NCBI RefSeq assembly: GCF_000003605.2
Contig: NW_003155737.1
Location: 835,532 to 899,531, forward strand
Origin: Saccoglossus kowalevskii
Taxonomy: Eukaryota > Hemichordata > Enteropneusta > Harrimaniidae
Length of the DNA: 64,000 nucleotides
Reading direction: 5' to 3'
In this document: one piece after another, positions 14,261 to 27,600 of the stretch
How positions within the stretch are numbered: position 1 is the first letter of the stretch
Layout of the letters: each line of letters opens with the position of its first letter
The notes under the pieces: model-generated
Told to the model about the DNA's origin: nothing
What the model saw: only the letters and a program-made list of their open reading frames with translations
Database searches by the model: none
Translations under genes and position numbers: made by a program

Positions 14261-15487
14261 TTATATAAAATGATGATATGATACTTGGAGAATAAACAAA
14301 GAAGACACAACGGCGAATAATTATGAAGTAATTGGATACAGATACAAGGTGACACAGAAAGTCGCGAATAGTCTATTTGAACAAACATAACTGTATTCCT
14401 TATTTTTGTATATTTTTGTAGTTCTGTATTCATTTATTTATTTACTTCAGTAAATAATTTGCATAATTATATTGTTCTTTACAATCACTTAGACTTAGCA
14501 ATCAGTGAAATATGCTGCGCAATTCACAGTACACATGATTACATAAGCTTTCAAATATGAAAACACGTTTTTTTTTATAATAAATTGCACTGAGCTTCAG
14601 CAATCTGTTCTTTTTTTCACCATATTTTCTTTGAGAGTCACATTGAAACTCCATCTAAATGGCGACGTATTTATCAGAAGTGAAGTGAAATATTGGTTTT
14701 ATCGTCAACCTATATTCCAAAACGTTAATCAAAATGTACATTTGATCATTTGCACCAACCACGAGGAGGCACCATTCGTTATATGTAAACCGTGTATTTG
14801 AATAATCATAGTAGGCGTCAATATATAGGTTTAATGCAACAACAGGGCAGTAAATGTGTCAAGTATTATCACCATAAACATATGTCACTATCATAAACGA
14901 CTGACATATAAATCATCAAATGTCAAAATCTGGTAAAAGTGGGGAATAACGGTGTGGGTGGCGGTAGGGGGCCGTGCTAGACTTGCTGTGTTGTTGTGTG
15001 AAATTTACATATATAGAACATATATTGAAACATATAAATATAAATTACATTAATCTACCCGTTTTGACAATTTATCACGGGATGCTGATGCATGCATATA
15101 TATTTTGATGTTCTTTTACAAATGAGTCGGATATTTTGTAGCGCCCTCATGGGCATGGTCGTATCATGGAAAATGCGGACATACAGCTAGTTTGTATCGG
15201 TGTGGCTTGCTGTAGAGTTCTACTCACTATTCTCCGGCGTGTGCAACTGTTTGCCACAGTCTTGTAAACATTTATTCAACAGTTATTCGACGTGGTATTT
15301 CGTATGGTGTACACTGTAGCAGTGAGACTAACGCCACATAGTTCATGCGCAGTTTTCCAAAGCACGGATTGCAGCTGTTGAACCGAATAGACTTGACTGT
15401 GACTATTTTACCCGAATCAACTCGATAGCGCAAGCATTGAGAAATTCCTGTACATCCGACTAACTGCGCCACAACTACAGTAAGAGC

Positions 15488-15498
15488 TTTTATATACT
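15488..15498 (+). promoter_or_regulatory. Possible TATA box upstream of receptor exon 1
   Basis: TTTTATATACT lies about 85 bp before the chosen ATG at 15582, in a locally less AT-rich stretch (15140-15560). In an AT-rich genome such a motif is common by chance, and upstream non-coding exons cannot be excluded, so this is only a candidate core promoter. Confidence 0.18.
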
Positions 15499-15581
15499 CT
15501 TTCATTTACACTCCCGCAGATTGCTTGAGACTGGTACTGATCCAAATTTGTGTACGACACCAATGGAACTGAAATTAAATA

Positions 15582-15642
15582 ATGTCACCGAATAACGAAG
15601 CTGACTGTGTGGCTTTAAATGAAAACTCTGTGGTCGGCGAAG
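15582..15642 (+). CDS. Receptor exon 1: N-terminus with first domain cysteine
   Basis: Twenty codons plus one base, ending at a good donor (GTAAGA) in phase 1. Its last base joins the first two of the exon at 28082 to make Gly21. An in-frame TAA sits two codons upstream of the ATG, which supports this start if no further exon precedes it. Asp8-Cys9 supplies the first of the six cysteines of the hormone-receptor domain. No signal peptide is visible: the stretch is polar and acidic. Either this isoform inserts without a cleaved signal, or another first exon exists upstream. The exon is short and separated by 12.4 kb, so it is less certain than the others. Confidence 0.6.
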
Positions 15643-18600
15643 GTAAGACTATTTTCCAGCATTATTCATCACATCAATTACATCTTTGTTCATTTATGAA
15701 ACGGCAGTGTAGCTGCATAATAGCAATGCCATGTTCTATTACGTCCTGAATACATACAAACAGAATTAGACTTTAAGTGATTCTCCCACACAACGAGGAT
15801 ATTTAGGTTTACGGATACAATGAATTCCCATGGTGATCAAATATTACGTGACAGAGATTGTTATTATTTGAACTGTACATAGCAATTTGCGTGTATACTA
15901 ATCACCACGATGAATATTGATATATATCTTTTTGTGTGCGTACATGGATCTCATTACTAATTGTTCAAACGTTACAACACAACAAAAAGATATAATTAGT
16001 CTGCAAGGATTTTCATTTATACGTTAATCGGTTGCCACAGTAGTTGATGCATATGTTTGCGTGGGCAATTATCTGTAACATATTTGACATTTAACCTTCT
16101 ATATCTTATCTTTTTTTATAAGACAAATATTAATTACATACAACATATTCTCTGTATATTTTGAAACTACTGTTTCGTTGGATTATAATATTTAAAATGG
16201 TTCATTCGTCATAACCGTGGCACTTAATCGATAAGTCCCAATCCTGACCCATTTGTGAGAAGGATTTTTAAAAGCCATATAACTTTTTTATTATTATATA
16301 GATCATTTTATTTATTCATTATATACAAATTTTACGTTTCCAAATACAGCAGCCGAAAGATAATCCTTGTCATATGTTTTAACTTTGCAATTTATCAAAA
16401 TTTTACCACCTTGGCAAAACACAAAAACAGAACAATAATACAATTTTCCAAATCATATTATATTAGGCTGCGATCTTGTTCAATGATTCATTTGTGAGAA
16501 TATTTAACACACATGATCGACCCCAAATAAAATCATCTGGCATTGCGACTTTAATATATGTAATAGTATTAATAATGTACTCGACATAAAACGATTGCCA
16601 CTTGATTAAAACGATCGTAGAATCGTAAATATAATCCGATATCGCAGTTGCGCCAGCTAGATTGGATGGATGCACGTGGTGATGATAATTAATTACCCTA
16701 AAAACCTGTGTATGAATATCATCATTTTGTGAGTGACCTAATGCCCGACGTGCCAAAGATAAATGATGTAATCTTCCGACATGTGCATACTGATGTAGAT
16801 AATATACACAAGATGTTTTCAGTGAAATGCAGGATTACCATCTTATCTTCCAGAAAAAGATCGCTAATACATATATAATATACAGAGTGTTGTATATTGA
16901 TTACCGGGAGAATCTTTTCTAATTCCACTTGGACAACATGCGGAAATTACTTGAAATGAACATCCATGAGATCTGAATGATAGTAAATGAGAATATTGTA
17001 CGTACACATCCACGAACGACACTTCTCTTTGTTCAACTTCTAGTTCTCCTTAACTCGGCTGAAATATATTCATTTATTATAATCGAAAGTAATTAACGAT
17101 ACTATAGTAATCAGTGTTGGTTATGTAAGGCAATATAAAGGGCAACAAATTAAGTCATGTCTACTCAGCTGAAGAAGCGAAACTAATTATAGTGGATATA
17201 TTGTATATAGGCCAACTAACTCATTATAAAGAGAGAAGTATAAATTGCCTAAATGCCTTTGTATTCTATAAAACAATGAGTTTAATATCGTGGATTAGCA
17301 AAACAGACAAACGAATTGACAATTATAAAGAGATTAAGCGCGTAAGATGAAATATCTCACATATAGTTCTTTGACTCAAGAAACAGCATACTTGCAATTA
17401 CCTTATTGAGAGAACATGTTTTACGCATGAGATTTACAACGATCTACTCTGGATATAATGTTGCCCATCTCCAGGGAAAATTCAACTGATTGCCAAGTTG
17501 CAGCGTGTCATCACCACACGCATCATTGGCGAACAATTGACTAGAAGTGAGATAGATGAATCGTGATTGGGACTATGATGTTGTAGGATGGGAGAACGCC
17601 TGATTGATTGGCTCAAGGGATAATTTTAGATGTGACATAAACATTAATGATGACTGTTAATAGTTTATTGCATTTATTGTAAAGGTTGACTATCTATCCG
17701 GTCGCTTGCGCATAATAATTCCGACATATCAATTAGATGTATCTTATTTTCGACAAATACGTTTTATTACGTATGTGTCAGATATCTGCATACATAATCC
17801 AGAAGAGAAAGTTGCCTACGAATAAAGTGGTTCATTTTCTCATTCTCTGGAGGCCAAACCCTATTTTATTAGACTAAGTGCCCATGATAAATGTGTTCAA
17901 ATGTAATGTGTGGACGAATAATTCATTTTACTTGCCAAATAGCCAATGTACCATGTTCGAGAATCCCTCATTTCAATTTTATAAACTTTTAAAAATATGA
18001 CTTTTTATAGGTGTTAGATAATATCATTATATGCTGTGTTTTGAGAATTTCTCTTTTGGTTTAATATTACTTGTTCAAACTTTAGACACCCATCGGCTAA
18101 TGGTTTTGTTTTGTTCAGCGGCCTTGCAAGTTTGATATTAAGATGTTTAACTCGTAAATTTACTATTGTTGGTCCATGTACAGGCTGTGACAGTCATCAT
18201 CCCACATATACTCATAATAATGGCTTATTGAAATAAACGTAACTAAATGCCGTTCGTCCATGATCATTATCATGACCAGTACATTTGGTGTGTACATATT
18301 TTAGTTTAGAATCGCTCTGATCCTTCATTATTTAGGTAATACGATTATAATGTGCAATTTATTTAAATGTACCACTATGATACATGACGACACTATGCTT
18401 CTAGCTCTCTGTGGGAATCATGCACTACACGACTGCTAAGTGTCTTTTGATATCTAAAGACATGTTCACTGTACAAAGTGAAGGATGGGTCATCAATCAC
18501 TATACTAACGCAACGGTATACAGTTTAGTGTAATAATCCGCATATAAACGTCAAAACTGGTGGTCTAGAATCAGTCCTCATTAGGAGAATATTTCTGCCT

Positions 18601-21600
18601 GACTTGTTTCTGCTGAAAAAATACGTGTTATTGACAAATGTTTTCATCACAAATTCTTTATATGTTAACTAATAAATCAAGGAGTTTGTCAAATAAAATA
18701 ATTTGCTACCCATGTATATTGCTATGTCAACTAAGCTCCGACTGTCATGGTTAATCAAACCAAGGACAGAAAATAAAACCAGAAACAGTAAATAATCGCT
18801 GAATAATAAATAGTCGCTGAAAGGATGAATAATTTGAATGGTGAAATAACTGCATCCTAACCATGCATTGAATACCACCCAGTAACGCTGTGCCACATGA
18901 GAGTGTTCATTACAATATGTGGTGAATAGCATCGAATCATTTATGATAATGTTGTTCATTACATTCTGATAACAAGGAAATCATGAACATCACACGAATA
19001 CGATAACTCAATCAAGGAAATAAATATACCACTTTTTTTATAATGCGTTTTAAAATTACACCTTCATCGCCGACCACAAACATTTATTAGCACGCCACAG
19101 AAAAGCAATCCTTCCCAATTTATTTTTTAGATTTCGACTTATCTATAAGGTGTGCTAGTGGGTGTACATTACATTTTAATTCGAAACTGAGAATCATAAT
19201 TACATTGTTGATAATACATATATTGGCATATGAATGTAGCATCCCCAATGTCTCATTACGAATACTAACACCATCTGTGTTTACATTCGTGTGCTTCAAT
19301 CCCCAATGTGCTATTATTTTCACTTCCAACGGGTGTGTTAACATACGTACAGAGAAGATTGGTATTGATATGAGTATTAGTGTATTCAACCTTCTGTATT
19401 CAGACATTATTATTTTATTTATAACATACTGCTAAACCACACAATGCACATTGAAAAACAGACATGAGAAACCCAACAAAATAGGTTACTGGATGCACAT
19501 TGACCCGACCAATTGGTGTATTTAACTATTATTTTGCTGATCCTACGGAAAATGACAAATCATCAGTCATAGCAAGATGACTTCGAGAGGTGTGGCATTG
19601 TTTGCGAGTGTTTATTTTTTATAAATAGTCTTTACATGTATGTATTTCCAGTTGTGAATGCAAATATACTTAATTTTAGTATATTGACTGGAATAGGTAT
19701 ATAAAAACAACCAAAATATGTATTGCGTATGTGTATGTGAGGTGCGAAACAGTGTGGGGGAATGGAATCAAAACATTGTCTATACAAACAACTGTGAATA
19801 TATCATTCTTTCGTACATTGATTGTTGACACTAATTCTGTCTCTCGTATGTGTGTGTATATGTGTAAATGTACTTTGTCAACACTGAGAGTAATCGATAT
19901 TTAATACAAGTATAATTTCTTTCTCGTTGTTTTGAAATAGGATTATCAACATGTAAGTAAATTCCTAACTTTTTATTTCCTGTGTCACCCTTGAACTCAT
20001 TAGTGCCTTGTCCAATTAGTTAATCAGGTTGAATCCGATTCCATGAGACTTCCGAAATCTATTTGCATTAGACTCTATTTCTTTACGTCACCGACCAAGC
20101 TTAACCAAATTATAGCCTGATATGCGGCAATGAAGGCAGGGTATGATGTTATCTGCTCCAACTGACATCTCGTTATCTGTGAGAATTGAATGTGTACACT
20201 CGCAGAATATTAAACATGTAACTATCATGCAAATTATTTGAATATCAAACGTAACCAACCACTCTTTGTTGTTATATTAAGAACAACTATTTTATTAACT
20301 TACATATCTTTCAAGAGATACATCAGAGTCTGCAATTATAATACTGTGGAAACACTATATTGAATATTAATATTTGATGATATTACTCTCTATATACACC
20401 TGATATGACGTGACCTCCGTTGAGTCGAAAATAACGTGTCTTCTTCCTTTGATTACTTTATCGTCATCAATAGTCAAGCCACCTAAACTGGAAACAAACC
20501 TGGCGGCGGCGTCCAATGACGTGACATATGCGTGACTGGCTTGTTCTACTCCTTCCGGATATTTTAACTTTGGAAGTAGATTGATTATAACTCCACGTCA
20601 GTCAGAGAGCAAAACAAAACACAACATTAATTAACATACATACATATTAACAGTTGCGTGTGGCTAATAGTTGTCGCAAACCTCGAGGGACTTTCAATCA
20701 CATTGCATTATAATGGTAACAATCAGGCCTCATAATTGAGTTACGTTTATCGGCAATTTGTACACTTAACCTCAAAGGCGGTATGTTCATTACGAAATAG
20801 GACGTTTCTTATGGGACTCTATTTTGTTTCCTTACGTACTTATGAGTTTATTGCAAAAGTACAGTTGCCCTCACTGCATGATTGTATACATATCCCATGT
20901 TTGGGAAGTGGATCAATCGTATATTATTATATACAAGTATGTTCTGTACAACATTTTATGCGGCATTTAAAGGTTTGATTAACGGTTATGATTAACGGTT
21001 CCTTATAGAAAGTATATTTTGTAGCTCGGTGTTTTCTTGTTTACTAAATTCGGGGGATTTTATGAATTTTTAAATCAACACAAACAGGTTGGCCAATGAA
21101 TTACATTCATGTATATCACCGAATAGTGGCGATATTACAATCAAGGCCACAGTATCAAAATAAAACTTAAATAATTAAAAGTTTGTATGTAGAGAATATG
21201 GTCTCATCGAAGCACCTGTTCAATAATAAATGTGTGTATTGCATACAGAAATGGAAATAGTGGGATTACGTCCATAGTCCATAGAAGTTTTTATTTACCA
21301 GAAGTATCGGTGTTAGAAAACTTGCTCATCAATTCTCAACATTTGCCTGTTTGTGTGCAAACCTTGTTGCTATCATATCACTTTGAGCTACAGTGTACAC
21401 CTATTTTTCATGTCATACACACCGGGTTTGTAATGTCTTATGTGTAGAATAATGCTCATAGTTGGTCAAGTAGTTCATGTAAAGGAATTGTTTTACTGGA
21501 AGAACCGAACCCCAGGTACGAGTACAATCATATAATTAACTTGTATATACACATTATGTATCACCAGTCCCACCCCGCATAAAATTCTGACCAGTCCCTA

Positions 21601-24600
21601 ACAGATAACTGTTTTATATTTTCGTTGCAGATTGTTGTATCGTTTTCTGAGTTAAGTGACAACATTGCACAGGTTTCTGTGTATATTTCATTCTGTACTT
21701 TCGTTTAATTCTAGCTTAGCCGACCGTGAACAATTATATAATGTATTCCTATACTGTTCAAGCTTTCTTCTAATCAATTTATAACAGAAATCATACTCGC
21801 TCACTGTGTGTACATTAAACAAACACACACACGAAGAAATTATTGAATTATGCTATCAATTGATATTCAAATGCAAATTCAATTTCCATTATTTAATATA
21901 TATAAATTTTCTAAATAAAGAATAGGGTTATTTACGTTTTTTGAATATCCTTTTCCACGCAGGGACGCGCAAAGCATTTACAAATGCGTTATTATTGACG
22001 TGGATATATTTCACATGATGACCCACGATTAAAACATGTGAACCGATATCGCTCATTGAAATAATTCACACCTTCTGCACCTATCGATCGGAAGTAAATA
22101 CAATAAAGCTAGTCAGGTCAGCTACCCAGGGGACCATTGTTGAGCGTAAGGAAAATAGTGATGTTTTTTCTTCTTCTAAAACTGCATCATTGATGTCAGC
22201 GATACGAACTCCGCAGAGAGTTGTGTTCATGTATTTGAGGGTTATTAGGAAAGGAATTAGCGTGTTGCTCCAACTGGCTGCCTTATACATATCTTGATCA
22301 CAGCCAGTAATCTATTAGAAGTTAAGACAGGTCGGCGTATCTCTGCCATCAGTGTCAAGGACTTGGTAATGGATGGAGCCTTGGAGTAGTTAGGATAACC
22401 ACCGGAAAGTGTTAGATTTACGGCTAGATTAAAAGACTGAGTGTGGCCGTTTGTATTAGCAGTGATATCCATTCTGGTCAAAATGGGTTATCTTTACATG
22501 ATCGAGTTATGAGATTACCAGAAAATGTTGTTCATCGATAGGAATTGTCGCTTTGGTTCAGTTTTTCAGGGACGTAGTTGGGTTCTGTTTCAATCTGGCT
22601 TTATGTGTAAGTACTACACTTACAAATGGAACTGATATACCAATATGAATTTTAAAATAACATGATATAGTATGATATGATGGTTTATTACCCATATTAT
22701 TCGTAAAAAATACAATTTTGGAATAGGAAAAAAATAAATATATTTTCAGGTAAAAGGAATTTGAAATAGCTTTAGGAAGTTAATTAAATTCTTTTAAACA
22801 TAAATAAATATACAATGATATATGGCGCTAAACTAAATAAGTAAATAGAAAAAAATGCAGCCATATAATACTTCATGACAATACTGTTTTTACAAAAGTG
22901 AAGAATATAATAAATAATCAAAATAAAGTTATGTGGTGTATCTCGCCAATAGTAAATCATTCAGTTTTTTTTAAGGTTGAATATATGCTTTGGTTGTGAT
23001 CGTAATGTGACAGGCAGACTCTTCCATAATTTAGTTCTTAAATACGAGATTGAAAATTGGCCTATAGTTCTATTCACTTTTGGAACAAGTAAGTCACGCC
23101 AGTGCCTTTGTCCTGTATTGTGACAGTACTAAATGTACTTAAAGTTGTATGTTTACATATAATGTGAAAAATTACCATAATATAATAATATCATATACAA
23201 AATTACAAATTGAATATGTGCACAATTTAGAGACATCAAGAATTCTAAGTTTTTTGAAAATATGGGCAGTAAAATCAGAGAACATTTTTGTGCTGTTATA
23301 ATGCTTTTCAAATTTGTGGGATATGTGTTCCCCCAGACTTCTAATCCATAGGTGATATGGGGTTCAATTAGTGTTTTGTATAACAACAGTAAAATATGTT
23401 GGGGAGCATAATGTCGTAACTTTGTAACATGAATGTTGCAGATAGAACTATGCAATATAATGTGCTAACCTGCTCCACATCCCGTTTCAAAAAACGTAGC
23501 AATACCAAACGATCATATATATATGACAAATGTTGAGCTCAAATCTAGACAAACCTAGGTCTAGTGGATGTTAGCAAATGTTGTATCAGATTCACTTTTA
23601 ATCACTCACGGGCAATGAAATGTACTTAGGTGCAACGATTCCTGCTTGCGTAAGTCGAATTATGTGACAGATTTGGCGAATTACCGGTTTGCCGAACTGA
23701 ACTAGTAAGTGATTCCGGTTCTCTGAATACGCAAATAACATGTTTTTTAAGTGAGTTCCTTGCTCTAAATTACAACAATGATACAGAAAACCATCAATAT
23801 GTGTTTAATATTTGGATAGTTTCAAGTCAGCTGCATTTACCAAAGTTGTTATATCAAAGTCGATATGTGGCACATACAAATCGACCATGGCTTGTGAAGT
23901 GGCTCGCTTAGTGTTTGGGGGAATACACGTAATTATTGAATAAGAGTGCTTGGACTCTTTGTCGTTGAGCCAGTCAATCGTGTCGACATTAATCACGCAT
24001 TATGCAAGTAGATAGTAAGAAAATAATAAGATTGAACTTCATCTTTGAGGTAGCACACGTCAGCTATCACTGTACACAGAGCATTAAATAACTGTTGTGA
24101 TCAGTGATCTCGTAGATTTAAATAGAAGCGAACTTAACGAATGTCGAATGTGATGAATAACGGGGGATTAACGGCGAATTAGTAACACTTTGTATAGCAG
24201 TGCGGTGATAAATCACGTGATTTTAGCGTGATGTGCAGGGTCTAAGGGGCTTATAAAAGGGCCATACGTTAATAGCATATGGCCTTCTTGAGTTAGGGGT
24301 ATCACGTATAAATCCAAATTCTTACTGTTTACGATCGCTTGTCGGTGTTTCTATTGATCTGTTTCTTTCAATATTGAAAGTAATGTTTTATAATAAATAC
24401 AGCGTGTCAGGTGTCACTACAGCTTAATCGTCTATCAATTGGTAGATACGTTTATAGCAAACAACCGAGTAATGGACGATATGAAATTACGATAGGCTTT
24501 GAGCAGACACGATTGGTGTAAAGGAAATTAGTTCCTCTGCCTTAAAGTGGATTAAATCGGATTGTAAAGCATGTTACGTAAAAGCATGAATGATAGACTG

Positions 24601-27600
24601 CTGCAATCTAATCTCCTCGCTATCGTTTCACTGATTGGGATTTGAATCCGAACAATAGAATTATCGCCTTATGCAGATCTAAATGGAAGTGAACTGAAGG
24701 GTGAGATCGTGTGTTAATCGATATATGACTGTTTCAATTTCAGCTGTCCGATAATAGAAATTATATCACCAATGAATTAACCCCTTATCCTTATTTTCTA
24801 CGTAACGGGCATTATTATACATCTGACACCGACAACAATAAAATTCAGCCGTCCGTAAAACACCTTAAGGCCGTCCTCAAAAGTGTCATGGACGTGTTCG
24901 AAAGTCTTCCTTATTTGGAACATGTGCGTCATGTTTACGTCACATTCATACTCTTTTCTTTGTTCACACCAGACAAAGTAACAATATAGCATATCACTGA
25001 GCAACAATCACGTCATTAGACGCAAATAAAGGTGTAGGCACGTATACATTACGTAGGCATTTCGGGCTGTTACAACTCATTAAGGTATTACTACACACAT
25101 AAGCGAGGATGCAGTGATACTGAAAACAAACTATAGAGATAATCCACGCAAATAAAAGTATGCCATCCGGATGGAAAACATTCCACCCGATAGAAATATG
25201 CCACCCGAATTGAGTTATCAGTTTACGATAATAAAAATAGGTCTTGAGTTTCCGTAGAAAGGCACATTAATGTACGTATATACGTCTGCTATGTGACTAT
25301 ATCTCCGTGTTCTATGCTTCATTTTCTATTACCATACCGTCATCTCTAGTTTACACCGTATTTTGCACTTTTATCACTAGGATCCTGACTGCAAATGACA
25401 GTGTGCAACTGACCTTGTACTTATATTCTGTTTGTTTGAAGTTATTTCCAAATATAGAAACTGTACTTCTAAATAAGGAGTGAAACTATTATGCGGTTAT
25501 GCGGATAGTACCCACGCATGTTTCACTTGTGTTTCAACTGATGATGATGGCTTATCTGAGCATAGTAACTATATAGAGAACAGTCTTTACTCACGATATA
25601 CTATCTTCATGTTTGTTTGGTTTATTGTCACGGCGATCGCATTATATACAGCGGAACACCACGAGCATTGCCTATGTCAACGGATTACACTGTAGACAGC
25701 CGAGCATCACGAGCATTGCCTATGTCAACGGATTACACTGTAGACAGCCGAGCATCACGAGCATTGCCTGTGTCAGCGGATTACACTGTAGACAGCCGAG
25801 CATCACGAGCATTGTTTTTGTAAACTTGTTAAACCACAGACAATATAACATCGCGAGCATTACTTATATAAACATGTTACACCACAGACAGTAGAATATC
25901 ACGAGCATTGTAAAAACGATTAGAAATAAAAAAACAAAAAACATGACCATATACATATAAGAAACTAGTAGGTCGGTAAATTTGTATTTATATAATCTAC
26001 GCCTTTCCAATGTCTGGCGCACACTCGCGACGTTTGTCAGCATTTTGGCCAAGCAGCACGAGCACGCCTGAAAAAAAAATACGTACATGGATCAACCCTC
26101 GCTCTGCTCTACTCAAGGTTGCCCAAACGCTGTTTTATTAACCGGAAACACGCCATTATCTTTTGATGTCAGCGACTGTTTTTTTCCGGCCAGTCACAGC
26201 AAATGGATATGGGTAATATGGTGATTACAAAATGTTGCATATGCAAATCAACTTCTCTTTCTGATCAAATTTATTTTGACAGGAAAGCATGTCGATACCT
26301 TTTGCATTCTCACCGCCCTTCATGATCGTTGATTCGGTTTACGTATACAAATTAAAGTTCAGTGAAGAAGAATTCCCTTCAATCGCCAGACTTATTATAT
26401 CTGCAAGACAACCCGATAAGCAATACACTATCCTAAAGCTATTATCAGTACACAGGAAACTACGAAAAGCTTTAAACTCTGTTGCCAAGTTCATTACATG
26501 CAGATAAATACACACGGGACTATTTTGGATAATGTCCAGGTCACGCTGAGCACTAAATAATACATACATTTGTGTTGCCCGCACACACACAATGTTGTAG
26601 GAAAGCATGTGACATTTATCAGCTAGGAGCTGTTCATTGACGCATTTCAGATAGCTTTCTAGAGGTAGTATAATTTTACACACGGGATAATAAACATTTT
26701 ACAGTATTAATTTCAAAAATTGTAATATATTTCATTGAAAACTGAATATAAATTCAATATTGAATCATTTTTAGTATCATATATGTTAAGTTATAAAAGA
26801 ATCAATTTATTCAAGTTTAAATTTTTAGCGATAGTTGCAGTCACATGTCAAGTCGTATTACTAGGAAGAGCTATCAATTTAGTTTGTTGGGTCTACTCTA
26901 ATTATATGAAATTGTCGGACAAATAATTTGTTTCTTGATTAGGGTGAATTGCCCGCACTTAATGATAGCGCAATTCAAGTTCAATCAAGCTCATACCCGT
27001 AGTTACCTTACGATGCGCAGCCATTGGTAAAACACGACCACGTGATCAGATAACGTTTAACCCACTAACTATATTTGAATATATCCCAGAAATCATAGTA
27101 GTATTAGAACGTATTCAAGTTAAGCTATTGCAATACGTACTTTATTCAGACATTGCGTAGTAGATGTTCTGGGCATAGGCCTTCGACATTCTATGCTCCA
27201 AATCTCACATTTCCATGGATGTTTGACACAATGTTTTGTGTGAGAAATAGTTCGGTGATCATATATTTTTATCCTTTTAGTTGTGAACACATAAAATAAA
27301 ACCTTATTATAATGAATATAACAGTAGCCTGCTTAAGAAGTTTGTAACTTTCACCTTATGCAATTTCGTAAAATGGAGACGGTAAAATATGACTTTATTG
27401 CAAAAACATCCGTAGCTGATGGTGATGGGTAGAAATATAATGATAACAATCAGTATTATTAAGGTCTCCAATCGACATCGTTCTACGCCAGATTTACTCG
27501 CCGCGCTGACATAGATGCGTGCAATCATAGCTTAAGACGTGATTTTTGTATTTCTTTTCAAAAAAATCAATCGTTACCCGCAGGAGTAATATGTGTTATG

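Larger units (their letters stand above)
8181..15487. other. Non-coding region, no gene recognised
   Basis: Contains the palindrome at 9039-9147, the 68-bp array at 10953-11280 and a 10-bp-stem hairpin at 14229-14260. No exon with recognisable protein motif was found on either strand. Upstream non-coding exons of the receptor could lie here unseen. Confidence 0.55.

Noticed and set aside
19941-19952. A 12-bp microexon framed by a strong acceptor (gaaatag) and a perfect donor (GTAAGT) in receptor intron 1
   Set aside because: Including it between 15642 and 28082 makes a TGA at the junction, so it cannot be part of this coding sequence.
25613-25894. 93-codon open frame with repeated peptide
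   Set aside because: It follows from the 48-bp minisatellite, whose unit is a multiple of three; no gene evidence.
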